Shown here: piece by piece, positions 31,412 through 43,400 of the stretch
How positions within the stretch are numbered: the stretch's first letter is position 1
Layout of the letters: every line of letters starts with the position of its first letter
Assembly: GCA_916610825.1 (NCBI GenBank)
Contig: OU744447.1
Coordinates: 38,167,171-38,231,170 of the forward strand
DNA length: 64,000 nucleotides
DNA from: Haliclystus octoradiatus
Taxonomy: Eukaryota; Cnidaria; Staurozoa; Stauromedusae; Haliclystidae
Direction of reading: 5' to 3'
Program-made: the position numbers and the translations under genes
The notes under the pieces: model-generated
What the model saw: only the letters and a program-made list of their open reading frames with translations
Told to the model about the DNA's origin: nothing
Database searches by the model: none

Positions 31412-32299
31412 TTAACATATTAGGAGGTTTTTTATTAGTCACCATATACAATTCATTGAGTGGCATGGTGGTACCAATATATATCAAACAACTTCTGCAT
31501 CATACACACCTATACTCGTGCATTATCATCATCGGTCAAAAAGCTTCTTGTTCAGCCTGAATTTATTTAAAAAACCTACAAAAGTCGAGCGTTGCCACAC
31601 ATCGCACCTGAACTATGGAATTACCTCACTCTCGAAATACGTAGCGTTTAGTCTATTGCGGAGTTTGTAACTCTCAGAATTAAAAACATTTCTGCTCAAA
31701 GAAGCATATACGAATAGTAACATTCAGTTAGTTAATTCTTAATCTATTATAAACATTATATATTGGTTTGAAATTAGTTAAATTTGAACGATTTGGAATA
31801 ATAGTTCAAATTGGTAGCTATATATATTAGTATATTTATTGATCAATTATAGATTGTAAAGCACCATTGGATTGTTTCATTAAGAAATGGCAATACAATA
31901 TATACAAAACATGAATCGAGATACACATTTTTAACAGCGCCTTCAGTTCTTTGGTCTTAGAATGATTTTATTTTGATGCAATGACTTTAAAACTTCATAT
32001 ATAAAAAGATGAGTCAATTGAAGCCTTATGCACTATACTGTGAGATATTGGGTCCCCTATATTGTTACAAAATATTTTACGGACTAGGTTATTAATTATT
32101 TGAGCAGTTTCTCAATGTTTTAAGAAAATATATATTCATATTTTTATTTAAATTGTTTCAACCATACTTCGCAATACACAGCCATTATGCACTAGTCAGT
32201 CGACATCACGAGCCTCGTACCTCCGGGAAATAATTCGTGTCTAACGCGTCACATCACGTTCTTTTAACAAGATATCTCTCAGTATATTTGCAGGTTACA

Positions 32300-32680
32300 A
32301 TCGGTGTAGTAGTAATATTTAATTAAATAGAAACAACCAATCATATGGACAATTTGACGGTCATATACTTATTGGTAATAGTCTAGAATCATTCAACATG
32401 ATATTCTCAACTAATTAGAGTCAAAAATATTTCGAAATGTGCACGTGGAACTAGTCCCAGGCCCTTTTAATTCATATCTGAGTTCTAAACAGAAAAAAGC
32501 CTTGAACGAGTTCCACTGTCCTTTTTAAAACATTTTTTTGACTCTAATTAGTTCAGAATATCATGGAGAACTATTATAGACTATTTCTAATAATTATCTG
32601 ATAGTCGATGTGTCCATATACGATTGGTAGGTTTTACCTATGGAACTATACTTACTACTATTACAGTCTTACAGATTATA
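32300..32680. mobile_element. Foldback element C
   Basis: Arms of about 170-200 bp are imperfect reverse complements: CATGATATTCTCAACTAATT AGAGTC in the left arm pairs with GACTCTAATTAGTTCAGAAT ATC in the right arm. Pairing runs outward to ACCAATCATATGGACA at the left and GTCCATATACGATTGGT at the right. The centre carries GAACTAGTCCCAGGCCCTTT, the same phrase as in foldbacks A and B. The outer boundaries are approximate. Confidence 0.7.
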
Positions 32681-33870
32681 GATTTGCCTCTCACATTCAT
32701 TATTTCACTGCTATTCGAAATGAAGTAGGACTCGTATAAATCAGAACAATCAGGCCATGCTTATTTAATAAACAAGTAAAAACGTCACTCAAATCAAATA
32801 CCGGGGGAATAGGTACCCCTCAATATTTGAACGTCACCGTGTACGAAGAATTGATTTATAACGATGAAAAAATATTTAAATCATTCATTTAGTCAAATCA
32901 TAGTACTGTATATAAAGGTCAAATGGTCAAATCATAAACAAAGTTCTGCCAAATCATGATTTCCCGCCTTTTTTCTCTCGTTTTGCCTCTTTTACATATC
33001 TTGAATTTCAGAATGAGTTTCATGATTCTCGTGCTCTTTCATTTTTTAAACTATCAAAATGGCGTTCTAAATGCGGAGAATTTCCATCGAAATTGGAAAC
33101 ATTGGATTTTACGTCGTGTTTATCAATACCTACCTTGTCTGTATTTAGAAAGGTATAAAATAAAATGGTTATATGGTGATTCAATAAAAGAATAATAAAG
33201 ATGGTAAGTTATAAAATGCAAGATAAAATTACGACACTTGCTTCAAAAGTCAATGTGTATTTTAAGCTTTTCTTCAGTCTGAGTTTTCAACTTTTCACTA
33301 GGCAAAGCTAAGCTAAGCTTACATACGCGAAGGTTTACCGCAGTTTAATAACACTAAACCGTTAAAAGGTATTGTTCATCCAAGCCTTGACTGGCTCCAA
33401 GTGGACCAAGTCCCGCTTACTTCGATGTGCCGAGATTCGATGGTTGGTAAGCGGGCCTTGTGTCCTTTGTCAACTGTTGGGCCCAACGCCGGCTTGTATG
33501 ATTTCATTTTTGTCTAAATTTTACGTCTTCAAAAGATGAAATAATCGGGGGTTTACATGGCGTCAAGTTATGGATAAAAACATCCACCTTTAAAGAGCTG
33601 ATCTGAACTAAATAATCATGGAAGTTATGTCATTCTCTTATAGAACACGGATAAAATTATGAAATGCGTGGCTGGAATTCTAGCTGCAAAAATGATTGCG
33701 TTGTCAAGATCTTGCCCGCAAACAGCAAATTTTCCAGTGTGGCACTCCTGCTCTTGATATTTTATCATTGGTGTGCCAATCTGCAAATAATGGCAACCTC
33801 GACAAGATCTTGAGCTCAAACCAAACTGAATCTCAGGCGAGAACCACAGGGTAATTCCATTGTGACTGAC

Positions 33871-33874
33871 CTAC
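33871..33874. repeat. Left target-site duplication CTAC
   Basis: CTAC abuts the first base of the left inverted repeat. An identical CTAC at 41572-41575 abuts the last base of the right inverted repeat. Confidence 0.85.
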
Positions 33875-34719
33875 GGGTCATTCCATGTGAAATCGGCACT
33901 TTCTCGCCACCCCCTCGTCAAATTTAACAAAAACATATGTGCAAGTACAACTCGATGAGCTGAGTTCAGAAATGTAACTTTTATCGAAAAATTTGCAACA
34001 GTGTCAATTTTATAGCACTTTAAAGTTTCCGAAAATGGTGTGAAAATCGTATTTTGTGCTTCATTTAAAACGGTGATATCTTCGCCATTTCTTATTATAA
34101 ATTAAAGAATTAAAACGTCTGCAATACTTGAATAATTAATCTTTTCAAATATCGTAATTTTAATTCCGTAGAATCTATTTTAACTACCTAAAAAGTCAAA
34201 ATAAAACTTCGAAAGAACATACCTGAAAAACCTATTAATTCATTCCGATGAAAAATACATAAAAAGTTGTGTTCTGTGTAGTAGATTATCGCTGTGTAGG
34301 TCATTCTGATGCGAGATTGCGATCCGCCCTGCTTTTTTACATTTTGTGTTCAAAAAGCAATATTTTCGTTTTCAGCTGGAGTCTTTCCGAGTTGATCAAA
34401 TCGATGTCACAAGAACGCTAAGTGACTGATTCACACCTTTCGGTTTGCTCTGCTCGAATTATTTTTAGATCGCTCAACTCACAGTTCGCAAGTTATTGAT
34501 GATTAATTCAATGACCATTTGTCTATTTATACCTCATTCATAAACGTATGTGATTTATTCATTTGCCGGTCTATTGAATCTTTCAAACTTTTCTATATTT
34601 CTATTTTTTACGGCTTTTATGAAATGACTATTAAACGGACAACACAAAAAGAACATTGAACAGTTATTCTATAAAAAGCGATTTATTTCAAGAGATTGCT
34701 AATATTATTTGTTGTCATT
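33875..34719 (+). repeat. Left terminal inverted repeat of the 7.7-kb transposon
   Basis: 845 bases that are the reverse complement of 40732-41571 with few differences (e.g. one extra T near 34711). The homology stops just after GTTGTCAT. It contains no ORF. Confidence 0.9.
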
Positions 34720-34909
34720 AAAAAGAAGCCAGAAAGGTCGGATATCGACGTTAAATGTTAGTATATATTTTTATTGGTAATACATCCATATTAGTAGTTA
34801 TAATACTGATGTACAGCTGTAGTTAAAAAGAACCCTCGAAGCGCCTAGAACATGAAGCTATAGGCACTATATTTATATATATTAATGCCATTATGATGAT
34901 TATTATATA

Positions 34910-36051
34910 TTATTTTGAAATTGCTTTATTTAAATTTTTTATTTCGAAAAGTATTTCTATATTAGTTTCATTCAGTTTCTCTACGGCCGCTATTACCAGT
35001 TGAGTGCATTCGTCTCTTTTTGATCTTTTCTTGATACGGAAACCACTGTCCTCAGTCGATGATCGTTTTCTTGGCGTGCTGGTGGTGCTTGGTGAATGTT
35101 TTTCAAATTCTGAAAAAGTACGGAGGAATGCAAAAATATTATAGTTGAACATAATGGGGAAACCTGAGGACAAATAATGATAATGAGGATATTTTGTCAA
35201 CTATTATACCAGTAGAATATACTCATTTTCCAAATTATGAAATGTTATTATCTTGTAAATTTTGTCTTGGGTATGTAAAAGCATTTACTAGCCTGCGTGC
35301 AGACTCAAAATAGAACTTCTATAAAGTGTAGACTTTATACACTTTATAGAAGTTTTGTTTTAGATAGTCTGCACGCAGGCTAAGCATTTACCACTCAGTA
35401 GATAAAATAATTTGCAAGTCCTCGTTTCATATTTGGTATTTATAGCCTTCTAGAACGTTACATACTAGATGTTTTGAATGGCCTTTTAGGATAACAACAT
35501 GAATAGTAAAATCATTTACCTGAAACATAGGTCTCATCATGATCGTTTCCAGTTTTCGAATCCAACGCTATAAACGCTCCGCCTGGCCCTGCATTGACTT
35601 GGCATGACAACTCATCGTCGCTATCATTGGTTTTAGCAACCTGACTCCATTGTGTATTGTAGATATGAGGTGATTTAGAACTTTCACCTACATATTTTGT
35701 AGCATTCGGGAAATATCTGTCAATTCGAGCTTTAACAAAATGGAAGCCTTTTGCCATTGCTTCTCGTTCATGCAGTAAGCCATCTAGCCATTTTCTCTCC
35801 ATTTCCTTCGACAGCTCTACATATTCGGCCATGAAAAATGGGTATGCAGGTCCGAACGTTTTCGGATATTGAAGTGCCATGCTATGTCGGGCTATGCTGC
35901 AAAAATCATAATATTCTTTTTCCGACATACAATCTGTTGCTGACGTGTCTTTATTGGTCAGCCTATCGATGACAGCCCGTAGATCTATATCCATATCAGA
36001 ATGCCATTGGAATATTTTACTGTTTGAGATTTCTCCTGTTGTTGAATTCAT
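34910..36051 (-). CDS. Transposon accessory protein, unknown function (2 exons)
   Basis: Exon 1 is 36051-35520 and exon 2 is 35109-34910 (stop TAA), joined with donor CAG|GTAAAT and acceptor TTTTTCAG to give about 243 residues. I do not recognise the family. Exon 1 is acidic to neutral with a helical stretch (KEMERKWLDGLLHEREAMAK). Exon 2 holds a two-part basic cluster (PRKRSS...RIKKRSKRDE) that fits a nuclear localisation signal, then a short predicted helix. No zinc finger, transmembrane segment or catalytic motif is visible. A hairpin MITE (35289-35382) sits in its intron and would be removed by splicing. Lying inside the inverted repeats, opposite the transposase, suggests a helper role in transposition, for example DNA binding; that is inference. 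A downstream shared promoter in 36052-37802 is likely. Confidence 0.75.
35289..35382. mobile_element. TAGCCTGC hairpin MITE, copy 2, nested in the transposon
   Basis: A 94-bp hairpin, TAGCCTGCGTGCAGACT... to ...AGTCTGCACGCAGGCTA, with the arm CTTCTATAAAGTGTA paired to TACACTTTATAGAAG. An exact 9-bp duplication AGCATTTAC flanks it (35280-35288, 35383-35391). It entered after the large element formed, in the intron of the minus-strand gene. Confidence 0.9.
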
Positions 36052-37802
36052 TTTGTTTTATACGAACAGATGACTGAGTAACTGGCTCTACATAAGGTAC
36101 ATAGGCTCTGCATATAATAATCGTAAACTCACACCCATTAAGCCCTCAAAGTTAACAAGCCTGTAAAAGCTGGATGTCTAGGTCACAGGGGTGCACACTT
36201 CCGACCTTTACGCTAGCAGCTAGAGATGGAATTTTTACTTTCATGAGGTCTAGTCTGGTCAGTCTGGTCCGGTTTTGCTTCCGGATGGTCTAAACAACAC
36301 CACGACGAGGACAATAACGCTGTTCCCAGTATACAGTAGGCTAGACCTGGACGAGACTATCGAAAATAGTTACTTTAGTTTTGAAAAACGAGAAACAATT
36401 ATCGAGTTCTTTAATATTCCTTAATACTACGCATGATATCATCCCCCAGCTAAAGGGTTCATGTTCCAACTTTCGACACAGTTGAGTCTCTTGTTAGGAC
36501 TTAAGCTCAGATCAAAAGATATACTGCTAGCTTTGCAGTTAAATAAATATATACATATTTGTGAAACGTTGTCTTACTGATCGAACATAGGGCTCACTGC
36601 AATATATAGCAGAGCTCTAATAATAGCCAGAGAATCAGACAGTCATATTTGCTGCTTGAAGTTTCAAGCCGAGGCGATCATCAGGCAATCTATTCAATAT
36701 ATTCATAATCGGCCCATAATCTGATTGTATATTCAATCAGATTTTTAATAGATTAAAAAGATTGCCTGATGATCGTGTCGACGTGAAACGTCAAGTAGCA
36801 TATATGACTGTCTGATTCTCTGACTATTATTATATATATCAGTTATACTGTAGAGACTGTAGAAGACATTGTGCTATCGCAAACAAAGTTGTAAATTCAA
36901 GATATCAAAGATTAATGGCTTTCATTATTAAAAATAATCAAAAACATGTTTTAGTGAAACACGGACGGAACTAAAATATGTGCAGGAGTCTGTTTTATTT
37001 TGTCTGTCTGTGTCTGTCGCCGGCAACGATAATAAAATAGATATTAATAATTAGTCGTCGTAATCAGGGCATAAATTTCATCGGCTAACAATCAATTCAA
37101 TAAATTTCCGCTACACATGAATAATCAGAAACAAAAGTCGTGACAAACGTCAAGCAAGCATCGTCAGACCGGATTCTAAACAAATCATATAATGCATGTT
37201 TGTTACGCCCATTGCGCCTTTGTCTCAAATATAAATCGCAAGGCTTGTAGTTCACACCAACTTTAATAAACATGAATTTGTATAGATTGATAAACCAAAA
37301 TATATATGTCAAATATGCCGCCAGCAACTTTGTAATCAAAAGTTAAACATTTTTGTAAAAACACCGTACACGTAAAAAAGTAAACAAATTAAAAATGAAC
37401 TTTGATATTTGTTACTTGATTGAGATTTACTTAAACTATATTGTATTGTATTAAAGGTCAAGGACGGAAATTGGCTAGCCTGGTTCGGTTTGACAATTTG
37501 GTTGATGCTGTGAGAAACAAGATAGATGCTGCATAAATTCTATCCGCTTCCGAAATTGCAAACAATTTAAGGCTGGCATATTTATAGACGCTTGAATAGA
37601 GACTGATTTCTGATTGTCTAGTCATATAATATTAATTAGTTGTATTCATTTCCATGCCGATGTTGTCTAACTGCATGATTGATTTTCACGTGGGAATAAA
37701 TAGAGTGACATTCGATGCTTACGCTGATGTGTTAAGTAAGTTGTCGTTGGTTGAAATTCAGTAAATGATTATATTATATGCCGCTATATATATGTTTTCA
37801 TA
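36052..37802. other. Central spacer of the 7.7-kb transposon
   Basis: Lies between the two divergent transposon genes and so probably holds their promoters. It contains a repeat foldback at 36560-36850 (GAGAATCAGACAGTCATAT...ATGACTGTCTGATTCTC, with inner arms ATCATCAGGCAATCT / AGATTGCCTGATGAT), related in part to 28005-28205. No convincing ORF was seen. Confidence 0.6.
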
Positions 37803-40529
37803 ATGGAAGCCAAATCAAGATTATTAAGTTTGAATAAAAAACATAACAATTTACGATGCTGTGACCCGTTTAATTGCCACAGAAAGGCAATTTCAAAGCG
37901 TGTTTCTATGGTTACCGAAAATTACGCATCTCATGGTGTTACAATTGGTAAGAGCGTTTGCTATACATGTTTGGGAAAGCTATCAAAACCGACTGAAACA
38001 TCAGGTACAGAAAGTGAAGAGTCAAACAGTGAAACATCAAACAATGAAGAACATTTAAAAAGTAGCAGTAATGATGATAATGATGATGATTACGTTGATG
38101 ACACTGAGGATGGCTCCCAAAACTTTGAAGACTTCAATGAATCAATCGAGAGTGGTTTGGGCGTGTCACCTGTCCAGCGAAAAAGACTCAGAGAATCAAA
38201 ACGATATGCCAAGGACAAACTGCAGCGATTACACAACCAGCTGACAGAAAAATTTCAGGAGCATACGAGTCATAAAATTACCAGCGAAGAAACCAGTAAC
38301 TCAGACTTCAATTATACTGACGGGATTGAAGTGCTAGAGCAACTGAAGAGTAGATTTGCTGGGTCCATTTCAAAGAGTGAAAAGGTATGTACGTTTGACA
38401 GTATGTGGTATTTATTTTCCTCTGATGATAATATTAGCAATAACAGCCAATCTTCATAACACAATTACACACGTAAGCCTTATTTATAATTAGTAGTAAA
38501 ATCAGACTATGGTAGATTGCAATTTGTCTCGATTAATTGAAAATATGGCATATTTTTTACCAACTCACTTATTGGGTCGTATTTAGTTTCAGAAATACTT
38601 TTGTTAAATGTAATATTGTATCTATTTCATTTACCTTTATGCCAATAACATACTGTTTTATATTTTTAGATTCGAATTCTAACGGCACTACCAAAATCAT
38701 GGAAAATTTCTCAAATTGTTGCATTTGGTGCAACAAAGCACATGGCTACGGTAGCAAAAACGCTGGCAAAGGAAAATGGCATCCTGTCTGTACCAAAGGC
38801 AAGAGCAAGTGAATTTTCGTCTGAAATTGTCTCGATGGTTGAAAGTTTTTATCGAAGTGAAGAAGTATCGCGTACAATGCCAGGCAAGAAAGACTGCGTC
38901 TCAGTGAATATTAATGGTGTTAAAGAAACCAGACAGAAACATCTCGTCTTGTGCAACTTACAAGAAATATATGAATTGTTTACAGTCGAAAATCCCACGG
39001 TAAAGATTTCTTTTTCTAAATTTGCACAATTAAGACCCAAAGAGTGCATACTTGCAGGTGCAAGTGGTACACACTCTGTTTGTGTGTGTAGTATCCACCA
39101 AAATGTTATATTAATGATAGATGGTGTCGGACTGAAAGGACTAAAGTATACATTAGGAGAAATTAATTATAACATTGATGATTATCATGATTGTATAAAA
39201 CTGATTATATGTTCGACAGAAACGGATGATTGCTACTTAGGCAAATGCAAGGATTGCCCGGGAGTAGATTTACTACACGATATTATTGAGAAGCATTATG
39301 CGGATAAAGCAGTGGAGAATGTTGAGTTTCAACAATGGACTTCTACTGATCGCTGTAATTTGATTCGAGAAAACATGTCTGTAGATGATTTTTTAAATTA
39401 TTTCTTAACAAAATTAGTTTCTCTAAAACGGCATTCATTTATTGCCAAAAAGCAGAACGCGTTTTGTAAATTGCGAAAAGAAAACCTAATCGTTGGCGAA
39501 ATTTTAGTGGTGTGCGATTTTGCTGAGAATTATTCCTTTGTTATCCAGGATGAAGTCCAAGGATTTCATTGGAATAATTCTCAGGCCACCTTGCACCCAT
39601 GCGTTTGTTACTACAAAAATAACTTGAATAAATTGATGCATGTGGATTTTGTAGCAGTGTCAGATTGCTTGACGCATGACACTGTTGCAGTCCACATGTA
39701 TCAAAAAAGGCTTATTAAATTTTTAGAAGATTTCTTTGGAAAATTGCCTTCAAAAATGTTATATTTTTCGGATGGCTGCGCAGGCCAATATAAAAATTGT
39801 AAAAATTTTTATAATTTAGCCTATCACAAATCTGATTTCAATGTTGATGCGGAGTGGCATTTTTTTGCTACTTCTCACGGAAAAGGGCCTTGCGATGGCG
39901 TTGGAGGGGCTTTGAAGAGACTTGCAGCAAGAGCTAGTCTTCAACGCCCCCTCAACGACCAAATTATGACAGCTCGTCAACTGTTTGATTTTGGTATTAA
40001 AACCATGCCAGATATCAAGTTTTCCTTTTTTACAAAAGACGAATGAGCAGACGAAGAAAAAGATTTGTCAGATCGTTTTAAAATTGCCAAAACCATTGTT
40101 GGAACCCGCAGCCTTCATTGCTTTATCCCTCCGTCAATTTCTTCTATGGAAGTAAAAGATATATCATCTGCAACTGTATCAAGAACTGTATATTTGGAAA
40201 GTTTAGAAAGTGTCCGAGCGCATGATGACAATGATCTCACAATTGAAAACGTGCATGGTTTTATTGCATTACATTATTTTTCAAAATGGTACATCGGTTG
40301 TGTCCTCTACATCGACGAAGAAAATGATGATGCAACGGTGAGTTGTTTGACACCTCCTGGTCCAACAGGCTCATTTCTGTATCCAAGCATTCCCGATGTG
40401 ATAAAAGTAAACATAGCAAACATTATCTGCCTCATAGATCCAACCACGGCAACTGGTAGGACATATACTCTGTCTGAGGCAGATGTCACAAAGGTTACAA
40501 AATTATTTAATACCAATTACAATACATAA
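37803..40529 (+). CDS. Transposase-like protein, one in-frame TGA
   Basis: Exon 1 is 37803-38384 (donor AAG|GTATGT) and exon 2 is 38670-40529 (acceptor TTTTTAG). Translation gives 652 residues to TGA at 40044-40046; the same frame then stays open for 160 more codons to TAA. The N-terminus has paired cysteines (CCDPFNCH...CYTC) suggesting zinc binding, then an acidic Ser/Asp-rich linker and a basic helix. Exon 2 starts IRILTALPKSWKISQI, a helix-turn-helix-like segment, and continues with a PGKKDCVSVNINGVK region and a CVCSIHQN motif. The likely RNase-H-like core has Asp in VVCDFAENYS (39516), Asp in YFSDGCAGQYKN (39771) and Glu/Asp in AEWHFFATSHGKGPCDG, a D-about 84-D-about 26-E spacing. The TGA is either a recent nonsense change or a readthrough site; the downstream part (FIPPSISS..., HYFSKWYIG, LCLIDP-like) still looks like protein. 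Confidence 0.85.
40044..40046 (+). other. In-frame TGA in the transposase frame
   Basis: The codon order is ACA AAA GAC GAA TGA GCA GAC GAA GAA. Translation resumes in the same frame with acidic residues and stays open for 160 codons. One base change (for example from CGA) would make the stop; no frame change is involved. Confidence 0.85.
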
Positions 40530-40731
40530 TATCAATAATAAGTTTATTTCATAGTTCAATTAATTAAAATTCATGAAACAATAATATAACTATAATCAGT
40601 AGGCTATACTGTTGATATTACAGAAGTTTATTAAGTAATATACATTTTATTGTACTGTATTGTAAATATTCATAGTACACATTTTTTGTTAAATGCCTTG
40701 TAAAAAAGTACGTAAATTTCTAAAACTTTAT

Positions 40732-41571
40732 GACAACAATAATATTAGCAATCTCTTGAAATAAATCGCTTTTATAGAATAACTGTTCAATGTTCTTTTT
40801 GTGTTGTCCGTTTAATAGTCATTTCATAAAAGCCGTAAAAAATTGAAATATAGAAAAGTTTGAAAGATTCAATAGACCGGCAAATGAATAAATCACATAC
40901 GTTTATGAATGAGGTATAAATAGACAAATGGTCATTGAATTAATCATCAATAACTTGCGAACTGTGAGTTGAGCGATCTAAAAATAATTCGAGCAGAGCA
41001 AACCGAAAGGTGTGAATCAGTCACTTAGCGTTCTTGTGACATCGATTTGATCAACTCGGAAAGACTCCAGCTGAAAACGAAAATATTGCTTTTTGAACAC
41101 AAAATGTAAAAAAGCAGGGCGGATCGCAATCTCGCATCAGAATGACCTACACAGCGATAATCTACTACACAGAACACAACTTTTTATGTATTTTTTATCG
41201 GAATGAATTAATAGGTTTTTCAGGTATGTTCTTTCGAAGTTTTATTTTGACTTTTTAGGTAGTTAAAATAGATTCTACGGAATTAAAATTACGATATTTG
41301 AAAAGATTAATTATTCAAGTATTGCAGACGTTTTAATTCTTTAATTTATAATCAGAAATGGCGAATATATCACCGTTTTAAATGAAGCACAAAATACGAT
41401 TTTCACACCATTTTCGGAAACTTTAAAGTGCTTTAAAATTGACACTGTTGCAAATTTTTCGATAAAAGTTACATTTCTGAACTCAGCTCATCGAGTTGTA
41501 CTTGCACATATGTTTTTGTTAAATTTGACGAGGGGGTGGCGAGAAAGTGCCGATTTCACATGGAATGACCC
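40732..41571 (-). repeat. Right terminal inverted repeat of the 7.7-kb transposon
   Basis: 840 bases, the reverse complement of 33875-34719, ending in CATGGAATGACCC. The CTAC duplication follows at 41572-41575. Confidence 0.9.
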
Positions 41572-41575
41572 CTAC

Positions 41576-43400
41576 GCAACAGAGCATGTTTTGGTCAAGG
41601 GCATTGACTTAAAAGCAAACTTTGATAAATTTTTGTTCCCTAGAGACTAAAAACATCAAAAAGACTCTGTTTGACTGAACAAATAAAAAATTCCTGCAAA
41701 ATCATATAAATTAGAAGAAGTTTAAGGCTGTGACTGACCCACACGGATGCTCGTCATTTTATCAATCAGACACAAACATTTGCAAAATTCTATGTAGTCT
41801 TATCACAAATTAAAACAAAATCATTGTTTTCCAATACTTTAAAGATGTAATATTTATGTAAGTATATAATCAAGTTGACTTGAAATTCTTAAACAATTAA
41901 CGGCAATAAACCAATATGTTTCGTGACTGACCCTTCAACGATTTGTGACTCCACCCACGAGTCCCGAAAGCATTCGTGACTGACCTATACGTTTTCTTCA
42001 AAAAACACCAATAATACGCTGTTATGAAAATTTTTCTCAACTAAATTGTAATAAATAGCCATATGGTAATGTAAAATGGTTGTAGTATTTATTCAAACTG
42101 TACCACGAAAGCATCATTTAATCTAAACAACGAGGGTAATTGAAAATCTTTTCTCCTCCGAAAGCGACTAAATTGAAAACACGCCTTCTAATAAGAATGA
42201 GCACGTGGTGTGAAGTGTCTAATTCCAGCGAATATGCGATCGTCCGGCTTCTTTGTTTTTGTGACCCTTGCGGTATTTGCTTTGAAATACCGACCCTTGC
42301 GCTTGCATCGTAAAAAGCCGTAGCAAGTTTTCTATGAGTCAATCACATCGATTTAAAGTAGGTGGTTTACAAGAATGCCAATATTTCCCGCCAAAAATGC
42401 TAATTAGTAGCAAACTAACTTGCATATGAAAGGATTTTTTAATCAAACGTCACGCTGTGGAGTGAACAAAACTTTCTGGACTCTTTCGCTGGTGCATGAA
42501 CGCGCTTCAAGTGAATCTTAACTGTAACATAAATGTAATTTCGAGGTAAAATACACTCGTAATTCAAACTTTATTAATTCAATTCTACATAATAGGCCAT
42601 ATTAAATTGATTTTCATATTTTTTAAAGTTGAATAACCCAATCAAAATCGCGAAATTTGGAATTTTAGATTGTTATGATTCTCACAAATTTTCGAACGGC
42701 CACCTCGACGCGCTCTAGAAAACGTCGTTTTTCTCATAAATAAAATTTATAATATTAATAAAACATTCATATTATGATAGTAAAAGTAATTAATTGTAAG
42801 GAAAACAATAACGTTTTGTCTGGATTCCATGCATTATTTATGACGCTTGCAAAATTTTGTGGTTTCACTTCTGATGGAATTGCCCCACATATTCCTATGT
42901 AGGAATTGAAATAACTTTAATGCAGTAAATAAATCTACGGCAGGAATTTCTTTGTTCCTTTGTTTTGAAAGTTTGTCACACAGAGTCGAACTTCAACTAA
43001 AAGCAGAACAGAAACTTTTATAAATTATTTGTAATTAAAATTCTCAGAAAGACTTGCCTGTTAGTCCAAGTAAATTATTCTGATGGCAAACGAACAAGCA
43101 AGCCATAATAGTTTGGAATGACCTGCAAAAGCTGTGTTTATTATTAGATACACACAACCGTGACTCCATGCTTCTGACCGAGGATTTTGTCAATTTTGCT
43201 CCCGAAAAAAAAACATTATTTGGATATTGAGGAGCATCGGTTCTGAAATACTTTTACAATTTCACAATTTTGCAAATTTTCATCTCAAAATTATTCAAAA
43301 TATGAGTGAAATCTTCTCCTTATATTCATTAGAGATATCTTCTCCTTTTTATGTTTGTTTGGCCTCAGCTGATAAGTTACATGTTTTTACTTATCTCCAG
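41576..43400. other. Region upstream of the first recognised PRPF40 exon
   Basis: No coding sequence could be supported here. The phrase GTGACTGACC occurs at about 41731, 41923 and 41974 and also left of the transposon at 33863. The 5' exon and promoter of the PRPF40 gene should lie here or further left, but no start could be chosen with confidence. Open reading frames at 42118-42342 and 43227-43400 have no family signature. Confidence 0.5.

Larger units (their letters stand above)
33875..41571. mobile_element. Two-gene DNA transposon, 7.7 kb, long inverted repeats
   Basis: The ends are near-identical inverted repeats: left 33875-34719, right 40732-41571, about 840 bp each, starting GGGTCATTCCATGTGAAATC. 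A 4-bp CTAC duplication flanks it. Inside are an unrecognised spliced gene on the minus strand (34910-36051) and a spliced transposase-like gene on the plus strand (37803-40529), divergent from a central 1.75-kb spacer. The near identity of the inverted repeats and the largely open frames point to a recent insertion. It lies between the PKG 5' end and the PRPF40 gene. Four-base duplications with GGG-type ends fit Sola-like elements. I only suggest that; the transposase resembles a protein family that I recall as widespread in cnidarian, aphid and other invertebrate genomes. Confidence 0.9.

Noticed and set aside
43227-43400. Upstream extension of the first PRPF40 exon
   Set aside because: The strong acceptor TTATCTCCAG directly before 43401 and the non-conserved, hydrophobic upstream frame favour an intron.
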